Shown: positions 36,960 through 48,199 of the stretch, piece by piece
Numbering within the stretch: position 1 is the first letter of the stretch
How the letters are laid out: each line of letters begins with the position of its first letter
Program-made: the position numbers and the translations under genes
Assembly: GCA_963921425.1 (NCBI GenBank)
Contig: OY992835.1
Coordinates: forward strand, 3,162,001-3,226,000
DNA: 64,000 nucleotides
Origin: Dryas octopetala
Lineage: Eukaryota; Streptophyta; Magnoliopsida; Rosales; Rosaceae
Direction of reading: 5' to 3'
Notes under the pieces: model-generated
What the model was told of the DNA's origin: nothing
Databases searched by the model: none
What the model saw: the letters and a program-made list of their open reading frames with translations, nothing else

Positions 36960-37950
36960 GTGACTAGGCAATCCGAAGGTCGACACACTTCATTGCACGC
37001 ACAAGCACGACTAGGCAATCCAAGCAACAACTATCCACACACTATGGGAGGGACGAGTGGAATCATCGATGCCAAGACCACCACCGTCGGCATTCCACGT
37101 GCAATGACAGGCCTCGAAGGTCGACACACTCCATTGCACACACAAGCACGACTAGGCAATCCGAGCAATAACTATCCACACACCGTGGGAGGGACGAGTG
37201 GAATCATCGATGCCAAGACCGCCACCGTCGGCATTCCACGTGCAATGACAGGCCCCGAAGGTCGACACACTCCATTGCATGCACAAGCATGACTAGGCAA
37301 TCCGAGCAACAACTATCCACACACTGTGGGGCGACAAGTGGAATCATCGATGCCAAGACCACTGTCGTCAGCATGCACACGCATTGGAAGGAACCCGAGG
37401 GCACCGTGCTCCTTTGCACACACAAGCATGACTAGGCAATCCAAGCATAAACTATCCACCATTCCGAAGGCAACCGACAAGGGGGGAAGGGCCGAGGTGG
37501 GGGGAGGGGCGACACAAGGTGGAATCATCGATGCTAAGATCACCATGTCGGCATGCACACCCAATGGAAGGTCCCAAAGGTCGACATGATCCATTGCACA
37601 CACATACAAACATGAAAATTCAAGCATCGATGATTCCAGCCTCCGTGGGCCGACGAGCTGGAAAAATCGATGCCAAGACCCTCTTCATCGGCATGCACAT
37701 GCATTGGAAGGACTCCCAAAGGCGCCGTGATCCGTTGCACACACTAGCATGACAAAGAAAATCCGAGCAGCAACCATCCCCCTCGTCGGCCCACGTTGAG
37801 GGGACGGATGGAATCATCGATGCCAATACCACCATTGTCGGCATTTGCACATGCATTGGAAGGCCACCCGAAGGCATCGTGCTCCATTGCACACACAAAC
37901 TAGACTAAGAAATCCAAGCAGCAACTATCCACCTCCTCGCCCCTTTGTCG
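36960..37950. repeat. Tandem array with ~141-bp period
   Basis: GACTAGGCAATCC recurs at about 37009, 37150, 37291 and 37430 (spacing 141, 141, 139), with more diverged units to ~37950. Each unit contains GAATCATCGATGCCAAGACC. About seven units. Open frames here on both strands are repeat translations. Confidence 0.85.
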
Positions 37951-38290
37951 CCGGAAATCACCGCGAGTGGCGGCACCTTCAATGGCATGGCCGATGAGCC
38001 CCCTCCACCCACACGACACACACCCACAAGGTTCCGAGGTAGCATAGCATAGGGTGTGCGGCGTGTGGGGGGAGGGGGGGTGGGTGCATACTGTCTCTCA
38101 AATGAGTCATAATGGGCCAAAACAAAATAAATACATGGAATCTTTAGGAGATTTTTTGCAGGCATGCTAAGAAAAATATAATCTACCATAGAAAAAAATT
38201 TCAAAATTGTTTGGACACTTTTTTTATTTTTTGAAGTCGAAAAATAGGAAAAATCATAAAAAAAAAAATCCGAGAAGCGAAAACCCGTTC

Positions 38291-39012
38291 CATCACTTGG
38301 AGTAGGTTCTAAATAATGTAAATGAATTATGGTGAGTTTATTATGCGAGGAAATTTAGATAAAAATGAGTTATGGCATGGTTTGAGTGAAAATGTGCATA
38401 GGTGTGACATATTGTGTGCATAGGTGTGGCATGTTGTGTACATGGTGGCATGCAAAGTGCCCCAACATGAAAGTGCTCCGACGACCGATCCGTCACTTGG
38501 ATCACCTTCCAAATTCCATAACTAGGCTATGGTGAGCTTATTGTGTAGGAAAATTTTGATAAAAATGGGTCGTGGCATGGTTTGGGTGAATATGGCATCG
38601 GCGTGAGCATGCATGGTGGCATGCAAAGTGGCCCGACACCAAATTGCCCCGACGACCGATCCGTCACTTGGAACACCTTGCAAATACCATAACTATGCTG
38701 TGGTGAGCTTATTGTGCGGGGAAATTTTGATAAAAATAGGCCGTGGCATGGTTTGGGTGAATATGGTCTCGGCGTGGGGATGCATGGTGGCATGCAAAGT
38801 GGCCCGACACCAAATTGCCCCGACAACCGATTCGTCACTTGGAACACCTTCCAAATACCATAACTAGGCTATGGTGAGCTTATTGTGTAGGAAAATTTCG
38901 ATAAAAATGGGCCGTGACATGATTTGGGTTACTATGGCCTCGGCGTGGGCAGCATTATGGCATACAAAGTGGCCTGACAGCAAAATACCCCGACGACCGT
39001 TCCGTCACTTGA
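38291..39012. repeat. Tandem array with 171-bp period
   Basis: CGTCACTTGG recurs at 38491, 38662, 38833 and 39003, with a diverged copy near 38291. Units share ATGGTGAGCTTATTGTG and GGCATGCAAAGTG. About four units, unrelated to the 141-bp array next to it. Confidence 0.88.
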
Positions 39013-40689
39013 AGATTTAATTAAGTAGGATTTATTTATTAATTAAGCATGCCTAGGTTTACTTTGGAGATTTAATTGCTTAATTTATTTGGTTAATTAA
39101 GCATGATTAGTTGTAACCTTAATTTGGATATTTAATTAAAAGTTATTAACTTGTTAGGTTTAACAAGTCCTATAGTATAGATTAAATTGGATTTAAGATA
39201 TTTATTCAAGCTTGATTAATTAGTGGAATATTTTGGAAAAATACTAATTAATTAAATACTTGGATAATACTTAGGTTTGATTTATTCTAACCTAAATTAA
39301 TTTTTGAAATTGCTTTAAACCAAAGCAATTAGTCAAGTGGTTTGACTTTGAAGTTAACTTGAAACTTAGAAACCCTAAAGAGTAGAGTTTAGTCCACTTA
39401 GGACTAGAGACTTTCGGGGTGTGTGACCTAAAAGGATGGGTCATAAAAGTTGTCATATTGTTGGACACTATGAACACCAGTTACCGAAGGATTTCTTTGT
39501 GACGTGACAAGAAGGAGATGGATTCGAGATGGATGGGGATGCATAGGCAAGAAGAGCATTGGATTTCAGGTAGGGGGATTTATCCTACATTCATGACTAT
39601 GGACTTTGTGTGTGTTTGTGTTTTTAAATTATTATAACATGCTATATTTGTATGATTGGTCTTAGAGTTCGGGTAGCGTAGTACGTGACCTTGGGTTCAA
39701 ATCCCTAAAACTTCTAGAAGAATTGATCTGTATATCATGGGGAGTTTAGCCAAGCTAATACGTGGCTACGTGGGCTTGTGCAAAACGTATGGACCCATGA
39801 TTGATTAGGTGGTATTAAATACGGTTTCTCAATTGCGAGTTCCTATTTCTGTTTACTATGGCACTCTCGCTATGGATGCTATCCTCTTTCATTATAGCTG
39901 GCCGTAGTCGTACCTAATGTGTATCAACCATTTGTATTATTATTTTTATTCGTGGATTTTTATGCATGTTTGCCATATTGCTGTACAGCCGAGTCATTAA
40001 TGCTTTGAAAATAATTTAAAGGGAAATGTTTGAAGAACTTATTTTGATGATTTCAGGATTTGTAAGAAAGTGATTTCCACTCTGATTTACACTGAAAAGG
40101 TTTTGTGGTTTTCAAACTAGCCAGGGTCCTCTGAGGGGAAGTTATGATCGTATGAGATGCTTATCCCCTACAATTGTCTTGTTGTTCCTTGTTTATTGAA
40201 TGTTTTATAGGTATGAGACATGGTAAAGAGACAAACTTGGACGAGAGTCGAGCAGAGCAATATCTTGAAACTTGTCAACTTCCTGGATTCAAATGGTGAT
40301 TTCATTTAATTGTTTTTTTCGTGTCGAGTTTGTTTTATTGATTTTTCCTCAAATTGTTTGGAGATTGTTTTAAGCAATTTGCTTTGACTTTACGATTGCG
40401 AAGTTTTCAAACCTTTATTTTGTGCTTGCTATGTATTTAGAATTCATTTAATTCTTCAAGATTGCAAATACAGTAACCTTAATTGGGGGTTGGTTTTATA
40501 AAGAGGTTTTATTTTTACTTCACATGTTTTCCGCTACTTATTATCTTTGATCCAATCCGGTCCCATCAATTTAAAATGCTTAACCTACCTCGGGTATCTT
40601 AGAGGATTAATGTTTGATTGGTGGCATTAATCTCTTGGGACATTCAAGATAGGTGCATCTGTTGCATACCTGGAGTTCGGGGTGTGACA
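39013..40689 (+). repeat. LTR-like 3' part ending GGGGTGTGACA
   Basis: The stretch ends GTTCGGGGTGTGACA at about 40689, a 3' LTR terminus common in plant gypsy elements. The matching start (TGTCACACC type) was not found, so the two arrays upstream may lie inside this LTR or be older sequence. No coding region. Confidence 0.45.
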
Positions 40690-42041
<1,352 letters not shown>

Positions 42042-43520
42042 ATGGGATTGCCGAGGTTTGTGGTGATCAAATCAAACTATAACAACAAATACTTGCGCTT
42101 CATAAAGGAAGACGTGGAGGTACATGGGCTTCTCCAATTCTCCGGAGAGGAGTTTTTGAGCCCGTACGCAAAGCACGAAGTGCAGACGGCAAAGTGTGGG
42201 AAGGGACTGGTGAACATAAGATGCTGTTACAACAACAAGTACTGGAGAAGGTGGACGGACCACCACAATTGGATTGGTGCCGCAGCTGACGAACCAGAGG
42301 AAGACAGATCCAAATGGTCATGTACGTTGTTCGAGCCTGTCTACCTCTGGCACGTCCGATTTCGCCACGTCCAGCTCAACCACTATGTAGGCTTCTGGGA
42401 ATTAGGCGAAGACAATCCGTTCGATTCCTGCTTATTCGGGGGAACAAGATCGCCCGATAACGACAATTGTGCTCTCTGCACAATCATCAATTGGGAATTG
42501 CTGTTGATATTGCCCAAACACGTGGCGTTCAAGGACGATAATGGCAACTACCTCAGCGCTCGCTCGATCGAGGGACACCCATATCTTCAGTTTGCATCCA
42601 GTACTACTCCCAATATTGGAGATCCAACTGTGGGGAACCAGGTCTTCATCACTGGCAATGGAAGCGTCCGCATAAAGTCTGATCACTTGGGCAAATTCTG
42701 GCGGCGGTGCAGCAGCCCAGAAGGCACTAATTGGATCTGGTCTGACTCGGATGATGAAGACACCACCACCACCTCCGACGACACCTTGTTTTGGCCAATA
42801 AAAGTTAGCAACGATGTGGTCGCTCTCCGCAACTTGGGTAACAACAATTTCTGCAGCAGACTCACCCAAGGCAACAAGACAAGCTGTCTCAATGCCGCCG
42901 TCCCCACCATTTCCAGGAAGGCACACCTTCAGGTGGAAGAGCTTGTTTCGTCAAGGAACGTCTATGATGTCAATTATCACATCAAGGAAGCCAGGATCTA
43001 CGACCAGATCAGCGAGTTCACCCTTGCCAGCGGATATGCCGTTAACAAGACCCAAAAACCCAAAACTGTAGAGGTGAAGCTTGCGTATACGAAGAAAAAT
43101 AACAAGACTTGGAATGCCAGCATTAATTCATTGAAGTACTCGGGCATCAAAACCAACATCAAAACCAACATCAAAGCCGGCGTTCCACTCATCGAAGACA
43201 ACTGCGCAGAAGAAAAGATCAAAATTTCGACCGAGTTCACCGGAGAATACCAGTGGGGACATACTCAGGAATCCACACATTTAGTGGAGTATCCGCACAA
43301 GGTTAATGTGCCCCCAAGGTCTAAGGTGAAGGTCAGTCTCGTAGCGAAAAAGGCTTCATGCGACATTCCCTTCTCCTATTCTCAGTGCGACACTCTTAAG
43401 TACTCTAACGGCCAGCAGATAACCTACACCATGGAAGATGGCCTTTACACTTGCATCAATTGCTTCCAGGACGCCCCAAAAGAAGAAAAACCGCGATCGA
43501 TTTGTACTGCGATCCGATAA
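42042..43520 (+). CDS. Amaranthin-like lectin with C-terminal aerolysin-type domain, intact
   Basis: A single 492-codon frame. Residues ~3-150 and ~155-290 are two agglutinin (amaranthin-type beta-trefoil) modules, each opening with a PRFVVIKSNYNNKYL- or PKHVAFKDDNGNYLSA-type strand. Residues ~300-475 match the ETX/MTX2 aerolysin-like fold: VYDVNYHIKEARIYDQ linker, then long beta-strand segments with a Ser/Thr/Asn/Lys-rich stretch (~355-415) where the family's insertion hairpin lies, and a CX2C near the end. Amaranthin binds Gal/GalNAc-type glycans; fused aerolysin domains are thought to form oligomeric pores in defence. No signal peptide is evident (MGLPRFVV), so a cytoplasmic or nuclear location is likely. 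The architecture lectin-lectin-aerolysin is known in several eudicots. Start chosen because the first module begins immediately after Met. Specificity and activity are inferred only. Confidence 0.92.
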   Translation: MGLPRFVVIKSNYNNKYLRFIKEDVEVHGLLQFSGEEFLSPYAKHEVQTAKCGKGLVNIRCCYNNKYWRRWTDHHNWIGAAADEPEEDRSKWSCTLFEPVYLWHVRFRHVQLNHYVGFWELGEDNPFDSCLFGGTRSPDNDNCALCTIINWELLLILPKHVAFKDDNGNYLSARSIEGHPYLQFASSTTPNIGDPTVGNQVFITGNGSVRIKSDHLGKFWRRCSSPEGTNWIWSDSDDEDTTTTSDDTLFWPIKVSNDVVALRNLGNNNFCSRLTQGNKTSCLNAAVPTISRKAHLQVEELVSSRNVYDVNYHIKEARIYDQISEFTLASGYAVNKTQKPKTVEVKLAYTKKNNKTWNASINSLKYSGIKTNIKTNIKAGVPLIEDNCAEEKIKISTEFTGEYQWGHTQESTHLVEYPHKVNVPPRSKVKVSLVAKKASCDIPFSYSQCDTLKYSNGQQITYTMEDGLYTCINCFQDAPKEEKPRSICTAIR

Positions 43521-43559
43521 TACTAGTATTCATTATCTACTATGTCTATACGGTGCGGT

Positions 43560-43565
43560 AATAAA
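43560..43565 (+). promoter_or_regulatory. Polyadenylation signal AATAAA of the lectin gene
   Basis: AATAAA lies 40 bp after the stop codon, followed by a T/G-rich stretch, a normal position for a plant 3' end. Confidence 0.5.
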
Positions 43566-43624
43566 ATTGTGTTTGCCTTTGATTTTGGGAAATACAATCC
43601 AATAATATGCTATTTAAGTTATTA

Positions 43625-43665
43625 CTAGAAATGGAGCCCGCGCGATGCCGCCGCGGGTTCCAAAA
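43625..43665 (-). mobile_element. Possible Helitron 3' terminus
   Basis: On the minus strand a GC-rich hairpin (CCCGCGGCGGCATCGCGCGGG) is followed after 8 nt by CTAG and then T, the layout of a plant Helitron 3' end (hairpin, CTRR, insertion before T). On the plus strand the base before CTAG is A. The element body would extend to the right over the gene fragments at 44800-46620. The 5' end (TC on the minus strand) was not found and no Rep/helicase is present. Confidence 0.42.
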
Positions 43666-44800
43666 TGTTATAAAATGTTTAGAAGATTTATAAAATGTTT
43701 ATTTAAGGCATGATTGTTTATTTAGTGAAAGGATAATACTTTTTTACATACACATGGAAATCTAAATATGGTTGGAAGCATTGACATGATTGTTTGTTTA
43801 CCAAGTTTAATTTACAAAAGCTGCATTACCAAAAACTTTACAGTAATCAGAAGATTTGCAGTATTCAACTGCTCATTGTTCAAAAAGGTTATGGATGGGT
43901 GGTTGGAGGCAGCTTAATTGGCTTTGGGGGTCTCTTCTTGAGTGTTGCTCCGCTGTTCATCTATTTTTGTATCTTGTACATGGGTATTCTTTTCTTCATT
44001 GCTTTGTTGGACAGGTGGCTGTTGCTCTTGTTGGCTGTCGGCCTTCTGCAAGGGGTTTTGTTTGTGCTTCGCTGCAAATTTTAGAAACATGACTTGTTAG
44101 TGTATAAGGAGCATGAGAAATGGTAGGAATTCATAAGAATAATATTACATGGTTCATAAAAAACTCATTTATCGTTTAAACTTGAGGGAAAAATGTGAAA
44201 TTTCTTTTGAGGTAATTACTTGAATAAGGTTCAAAATTGATTTATCTATTATGAAAACCAAGTCTTTATGCTCCAGAAACAAAGAAAAAGAAAATATTAA
44301 AAAAAAAGTCTTTATTTATTGATTTCAGCTGCAGTTCTTTCATTTAGACAACTTCTTACAACAGAACTAATTGCTACATGCTCTGTATCATAACATGCAG
44401 TGAAAACTAAAAAGCAAAAGCAAAGGCAGAGTTGATGCTTCATTACTAAGGATCTGAATCATCACAGCTATAATTCTTAATTAACATGAAATTCATAAGA
44501 AACCTCATTTAAATCTAGTGCCGAGTTCAAAAGACCATCCTTATACACAAACAAATTAACAAAAACCATTCATATGTATATTGTAATTATATCTCTAAAT
44601 TGGAAAAAACTAAATATAACATGTTTAAAATGTATTTAATACAAACTGACCTGTTGCCTAACAGGACACAAAGCAGTAATCAAACAGCTTAAAGGTGACT
44701 GATCAAACACCTCGAAGATGACCGTTGCAAAACCAGAAGAACATCACCTACAATGCATACATTTTTTTGTTAGGAGTGCAAAGTTGGTTATTCCAATGGA
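43666..44800. other. Non-coding, candidate Helitron interior
   Basis: AT-rich sequence. An open frame near 43794-44084 has hydrophobic runs but no recognisable family. Nothing else supported. Confidence 0.3.
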
Positions 44801-45168
44801 GAACACATTTGGAAAAGACACCATTAGTGAGTCAGTTTAGAATGTCAGGGCCTTCAAATATTGCAGTAGTGAGTCAAGAGCCTACACTTTTTGCAGAAAC
44901 AATTCGTGAACATCCTATATGGTAAAAAGAATGCTAGGGAATCTGAAGTAACAAAGGCAACAATTCTTGCCAATGCTCATGAATTTATAAGGTAATATAA
45001 TGCCAACTTTCCATAAATTGAAGTCAATGTAGAAAAATAGTAGTTAATTACAGGCTTCTGGTAGTGCTGCAATAGGACCACCAATTTTTGTTATCAATCA
45101 AATTAAAGAAATGATTTACTCTCCCCCAATCATCCATATTCTAAATATACAAAATTTTCATTTGACAA

Positions 45169-45520
45169 AATCAATGGACAATGCAACAGACTCTATTCTC
45201 CAGAAAACTATAAGAACAAAATTTGCAGACTGCACTGTAATAACAGTGGCCCATAGAATACCAACAGTAATGGACTGCACAAAGGTGCTTGCTATTAGTG
45301 ATGGTAAGCATTATATCCCAAAGCTCTTGAACCAAAAATTGTGTTGTCTTATTCATGTGATGTTAGTTGTTGATTTTCCAAATTACATTGACTGAGAAAT
45401 TAGTAGAGTATGATGAGCCAATTAAGCTGATGAATAAAGAAGGGTCACTCTTTGGGCAGCTTGTCAAGGAATACTGGTCTCGAGCTGCCAATGCCAACAT
45501 CCACTGGAAAGAGTCTTGAT
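45169..45520 (+). pseudogene. ABCC (MRP-type) transporter 3'-end fragment inside the ABCB intron
   Basis: The first part reads [40 protein letters not shown] and AISDG, followed by a GTAAGC donor-like site. The second, from ~45394, reads [20 protein letters not shown] and [20 protein letters not shown] and stop. This is the end of the second nucleotide-binding domain of an ABCC protein similar to the plant ABCC10 group, with its H-loop (AHRIPT) kept. It is a different ABC subfamily from the flanking ABCB exons, so two genes' fragments are interleaved. Confidence 0.8.
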
Positions 45521-45839
45521 TATGAGGGATTAAATTCGTTAATGTCATTGAGTACGTTAGAATTCAATAAGCTATTGCAGCATTTAAAGCTATGAATAAA
45601 AATGTCCAAGAGCCCTTTTTTTCCCTAGAAATATAGTTTCTTAGAGCCTATTGTCACTCTTATGAATCAATGAAACAATGAAACTTTAGATTATGAACAA
45701 CAAAACTATAAAAATTTGATGCCTAAATTTTAAAACAACTTTTACTGTTTGGATATTGACACATACAGATTCTGAAAACTCAAAAGGAAGCATTTAGAGC
45801 TTTACTGTTTGGGCCTTTGGCAAATGGCAATAGAGGTGG

Positions 45840-46028
45840 TTAACTTGAAAATCTTCACTTTAAGGTTTGAATATGGTAAATGCACCTCTTTGACTGGGGA
45901 AGGTAGGAATCCAACCAGAAATAAAGAAGGCAGTGGCAGCAGAAGTGTACTATTCATAGACACTTTGGCCTTAATGACAAATACTACTGGAAGGTTTTCC
46001 AATGGAAAAACTATCGTTGATGTTGTTG
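45840..46028 (+). pseudogene. Possible GDSL-esterase-like fragment
   Basis: A short open stretch ends NTTGRFSNGKTIVDVVGELL, resembling the block-I downstream motif (GRFSNGKTxVD) of plant GDSL esterases. The preceding residues do not match well and the catalytic GDS motif is missing, so the assignment is weak. It runs into a (CT)n(CA)n microsatellite. Confidence 0.35.
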
Positions 46029-46036
46029 GTGAGCTC

Positions 46037-46072
<36 letters not shown>
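46029..46072. repeat. (CT)n(CA)n microsatellite
   Basis: An uninterrupted CT run passes directly into a CA run. Confidence 0.9.
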
Positions 46073-46615
46073 AATTGGAGGTCACATATATATAATAACA
46101 TCATAATCTACTGCTAATGTAGCAGATCATGTGTTAATGGCATGCATAACCTGCTGTTATATTGCTACAGATCACTTTCTACATAAATCTCTTGTTTAAT
46201 TATATTATTAGTTCCCTCATCTAATCATGCTCTAGAAAGTTAAAGGTTTTGGTAACAAAGATTTTTGAAATTAAGACATCTTCTCTATAAACCTTGGATT
46301 TTTGTTCACATGCAACCTTTAATACTCAGGATATGGTTATACATTTAAGGGCCCATTTGTTTTGGGAAATAATTTGTTTGAGTCATTAAGGTACCATCTT
46401 ATTCAAACTTTTGAAAATAAAATAAACAGTAAAGAATAATGGTACTTATCAACCAATCTGTATTCATTATTTATGCAGTTCAATGAAAGATGGATATGAC
46501 ACTCACTGTGGAGAAAGAGGAGTGCAGCTATCAGGGGGTCAAAAGCAGAGGATAGCACTTGCTCGAGCAATATTGAAGAACCCGAGAATTCTTATGTTAG
46601 ATGAAGCCACCAGCA

Positions 46616-47946
46616 GAAGAAATAGCACCACGAACCACCCAAACCCATTAAAAAAATGGGAAAAAAATCAATACAAAAAGTTATATAAGTACTAAAATCA
46701 AACAAAAGCACAATGAAGAAAATAGTCACCATTGACTAAAATGATCACCATTGAAATAGTTATATCAGTACTTTATCTGGTGATATCTACAGTCCATTAT
46801 CATAATCACCAAGCGTGCATCTTTCTATCCATCTATGTGTGCCTTGAATTTGGTTTTGTTTGAAACCCATCAACATGATATATATGCTCTATCACCTTCA
46901 AACTCAAGGTTGACTGCAATTATGTGTACGTTAACATTCCTTCATTCTTACTGTCTGAGTCCCTTTGAATTCCTGTGAGCTTTATTATGTGGCCTCGGCC
47001 ATCAAGTGTCTTATAAGGCGACACACTCAAGTAAAATAATTTAGATTCTCATTTTCTCTACTTTTAATTCTTTTTGTCTTTTTAAGTTGTGTTTCCTCAA
47101 TGCAATTGCAGCAGTTGTTTATAATTATTCAACATTAATTAATTGTTGCCAAAACAGATGCATAACTTTGGAGTATGGAATCCAAGGCCATGTGAAGAAA
47201 AGGAACAAAAAAAATCAAACAAAAGCACAATGAAGAAAATAAAAATCGCATGGATTCTTGCCTCTGTCCGCAAAACTAACCAATGTAAAATCCCATGATT
47301 TGTCCGCAAAATTGACCAAATTAAATGATCCATAGCCTAGAAGCCCAGGACACACGTGAAAAATCAGTAAAATAAATTCAAAACTGAAACTTTAGTCTCA
47401 GAGACAATAATGTAAAATTAAAAAGGAAAAAGACAAAAATGATAGTAAATTACCAATTTAGAGGCATATGTTACTCTACTCTAGCAAGCGACTCTTGTCA
47501 TTGATCTCAAATATTGAATTAAAATGAAAAAAATAAAAAGAGTCATGAGAAAGAAACAAATTAAAATGAAACATAAATCAAATAGGAAAAAAATTACCAA
47601 ACACATTACATAACTTAAATATGTTGAAACACATCATGAGATGAATGATTACCTAATTATAAGCTAGACTTCAGAAAATCTACTTCTTCTGTTTTATTGT
47701 TCTTTTTCTCCTGTATTTGGCTTTGGACTGGGTTTCTTCCCTCCTCTGCCTTTGCCTCTGGGCTTAATGAATTCAGTTTCGACCAAAAAAATAAAAATAA
47801 AAAGCTTGGGAATACGTCGAGCATATTCATTTTCCATGTATGGTCAGCTGAAAGGTCATCTGGTACCTTGTTTAGGCTTGCTAAGCCGCTGCGCCGGCCT
47901 TTGGAGGCTCGATCCTCTGTCGTGAAGCATCGTCGGCGCAAGTGAG
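46616..47946. other. Non-coding flank of the chromovirus
   Basis: AT-rich. AAACAAAAGCACAATGAAGA occurs twice (46699 and 47217), a direct repeat of unclear origin. 47657-47946 is GC-richer, with open frames on both strands, and is continued beyond the chromovirus at 53401. No gene can be named. Confidence 0.35.
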
Positions 47947-48169
47947 TAATAGAACTCTACTGTAAACCTAGAGAATAGAGGAAAAATAAACTTGTATTGA
48001 TTAATGCCTTCCAAACCGACCTATTGCACCTTATATAGAAAGGTAATATAGCCACATTAGCCACATCAGCTCAGCCACGTTAACTAGGAAAAATACAACT
48101 CTAAACTAATACAAATAAACCCAACTAAGCTAATACAAATAAACCATCTCAACAATAAGGGTCCTAACA
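47947..48169 (-). repeat. 3' LTR of the chromovirus
   Basis: 223 bp, indistinguishable by eye from the copy at 53178-53400. The stop codon of the polyprotein lies ~30 bp outside it. Confidence 0.95.
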
Positions 48170-48199
48170 AGTGCCACCCCCTAAACATAAGGCCTGACC

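Larger units (their letters stand above)
44846..46615 (+). pseudogene. ABCB (MDR-type) transporter fragment in two pieces
   Basis: The first piece (44846-44993) reads IAVVSQEPTLFAETIREH, then after a stop KNARESEVTKATILANAHEF, matching the Q-loop region of an ABCB nucleotide-binding domain; it ends at a GTAATA donor-like site. The second (46483-46615) follows a TATGCAG acceptor-like site and reads [40 protein letters not shown] and DEATS: signature motif LSGGQ and Walker B intact. Order, phase and splice signals fit two consecutive exons of one ABCB15-like gene separated by a 1.5-kb intron. Stops, and the lack of Walker A and membrane domains, show it is a fragment. Confidence 0.82.

Noticed and set aside
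36960..37898. Several overlapping open frames with repeated GRHTPLHAQARLGNPSNN-like text
   Set aside because: Translations of the 141-bp tandem array; open on both strands.
36960..37950. CRISPR-like array
   Set aside because: Units of 141 bp are similar over their full length with no short repeat/unique spacer pattern, and this is plant nuclear DNA.
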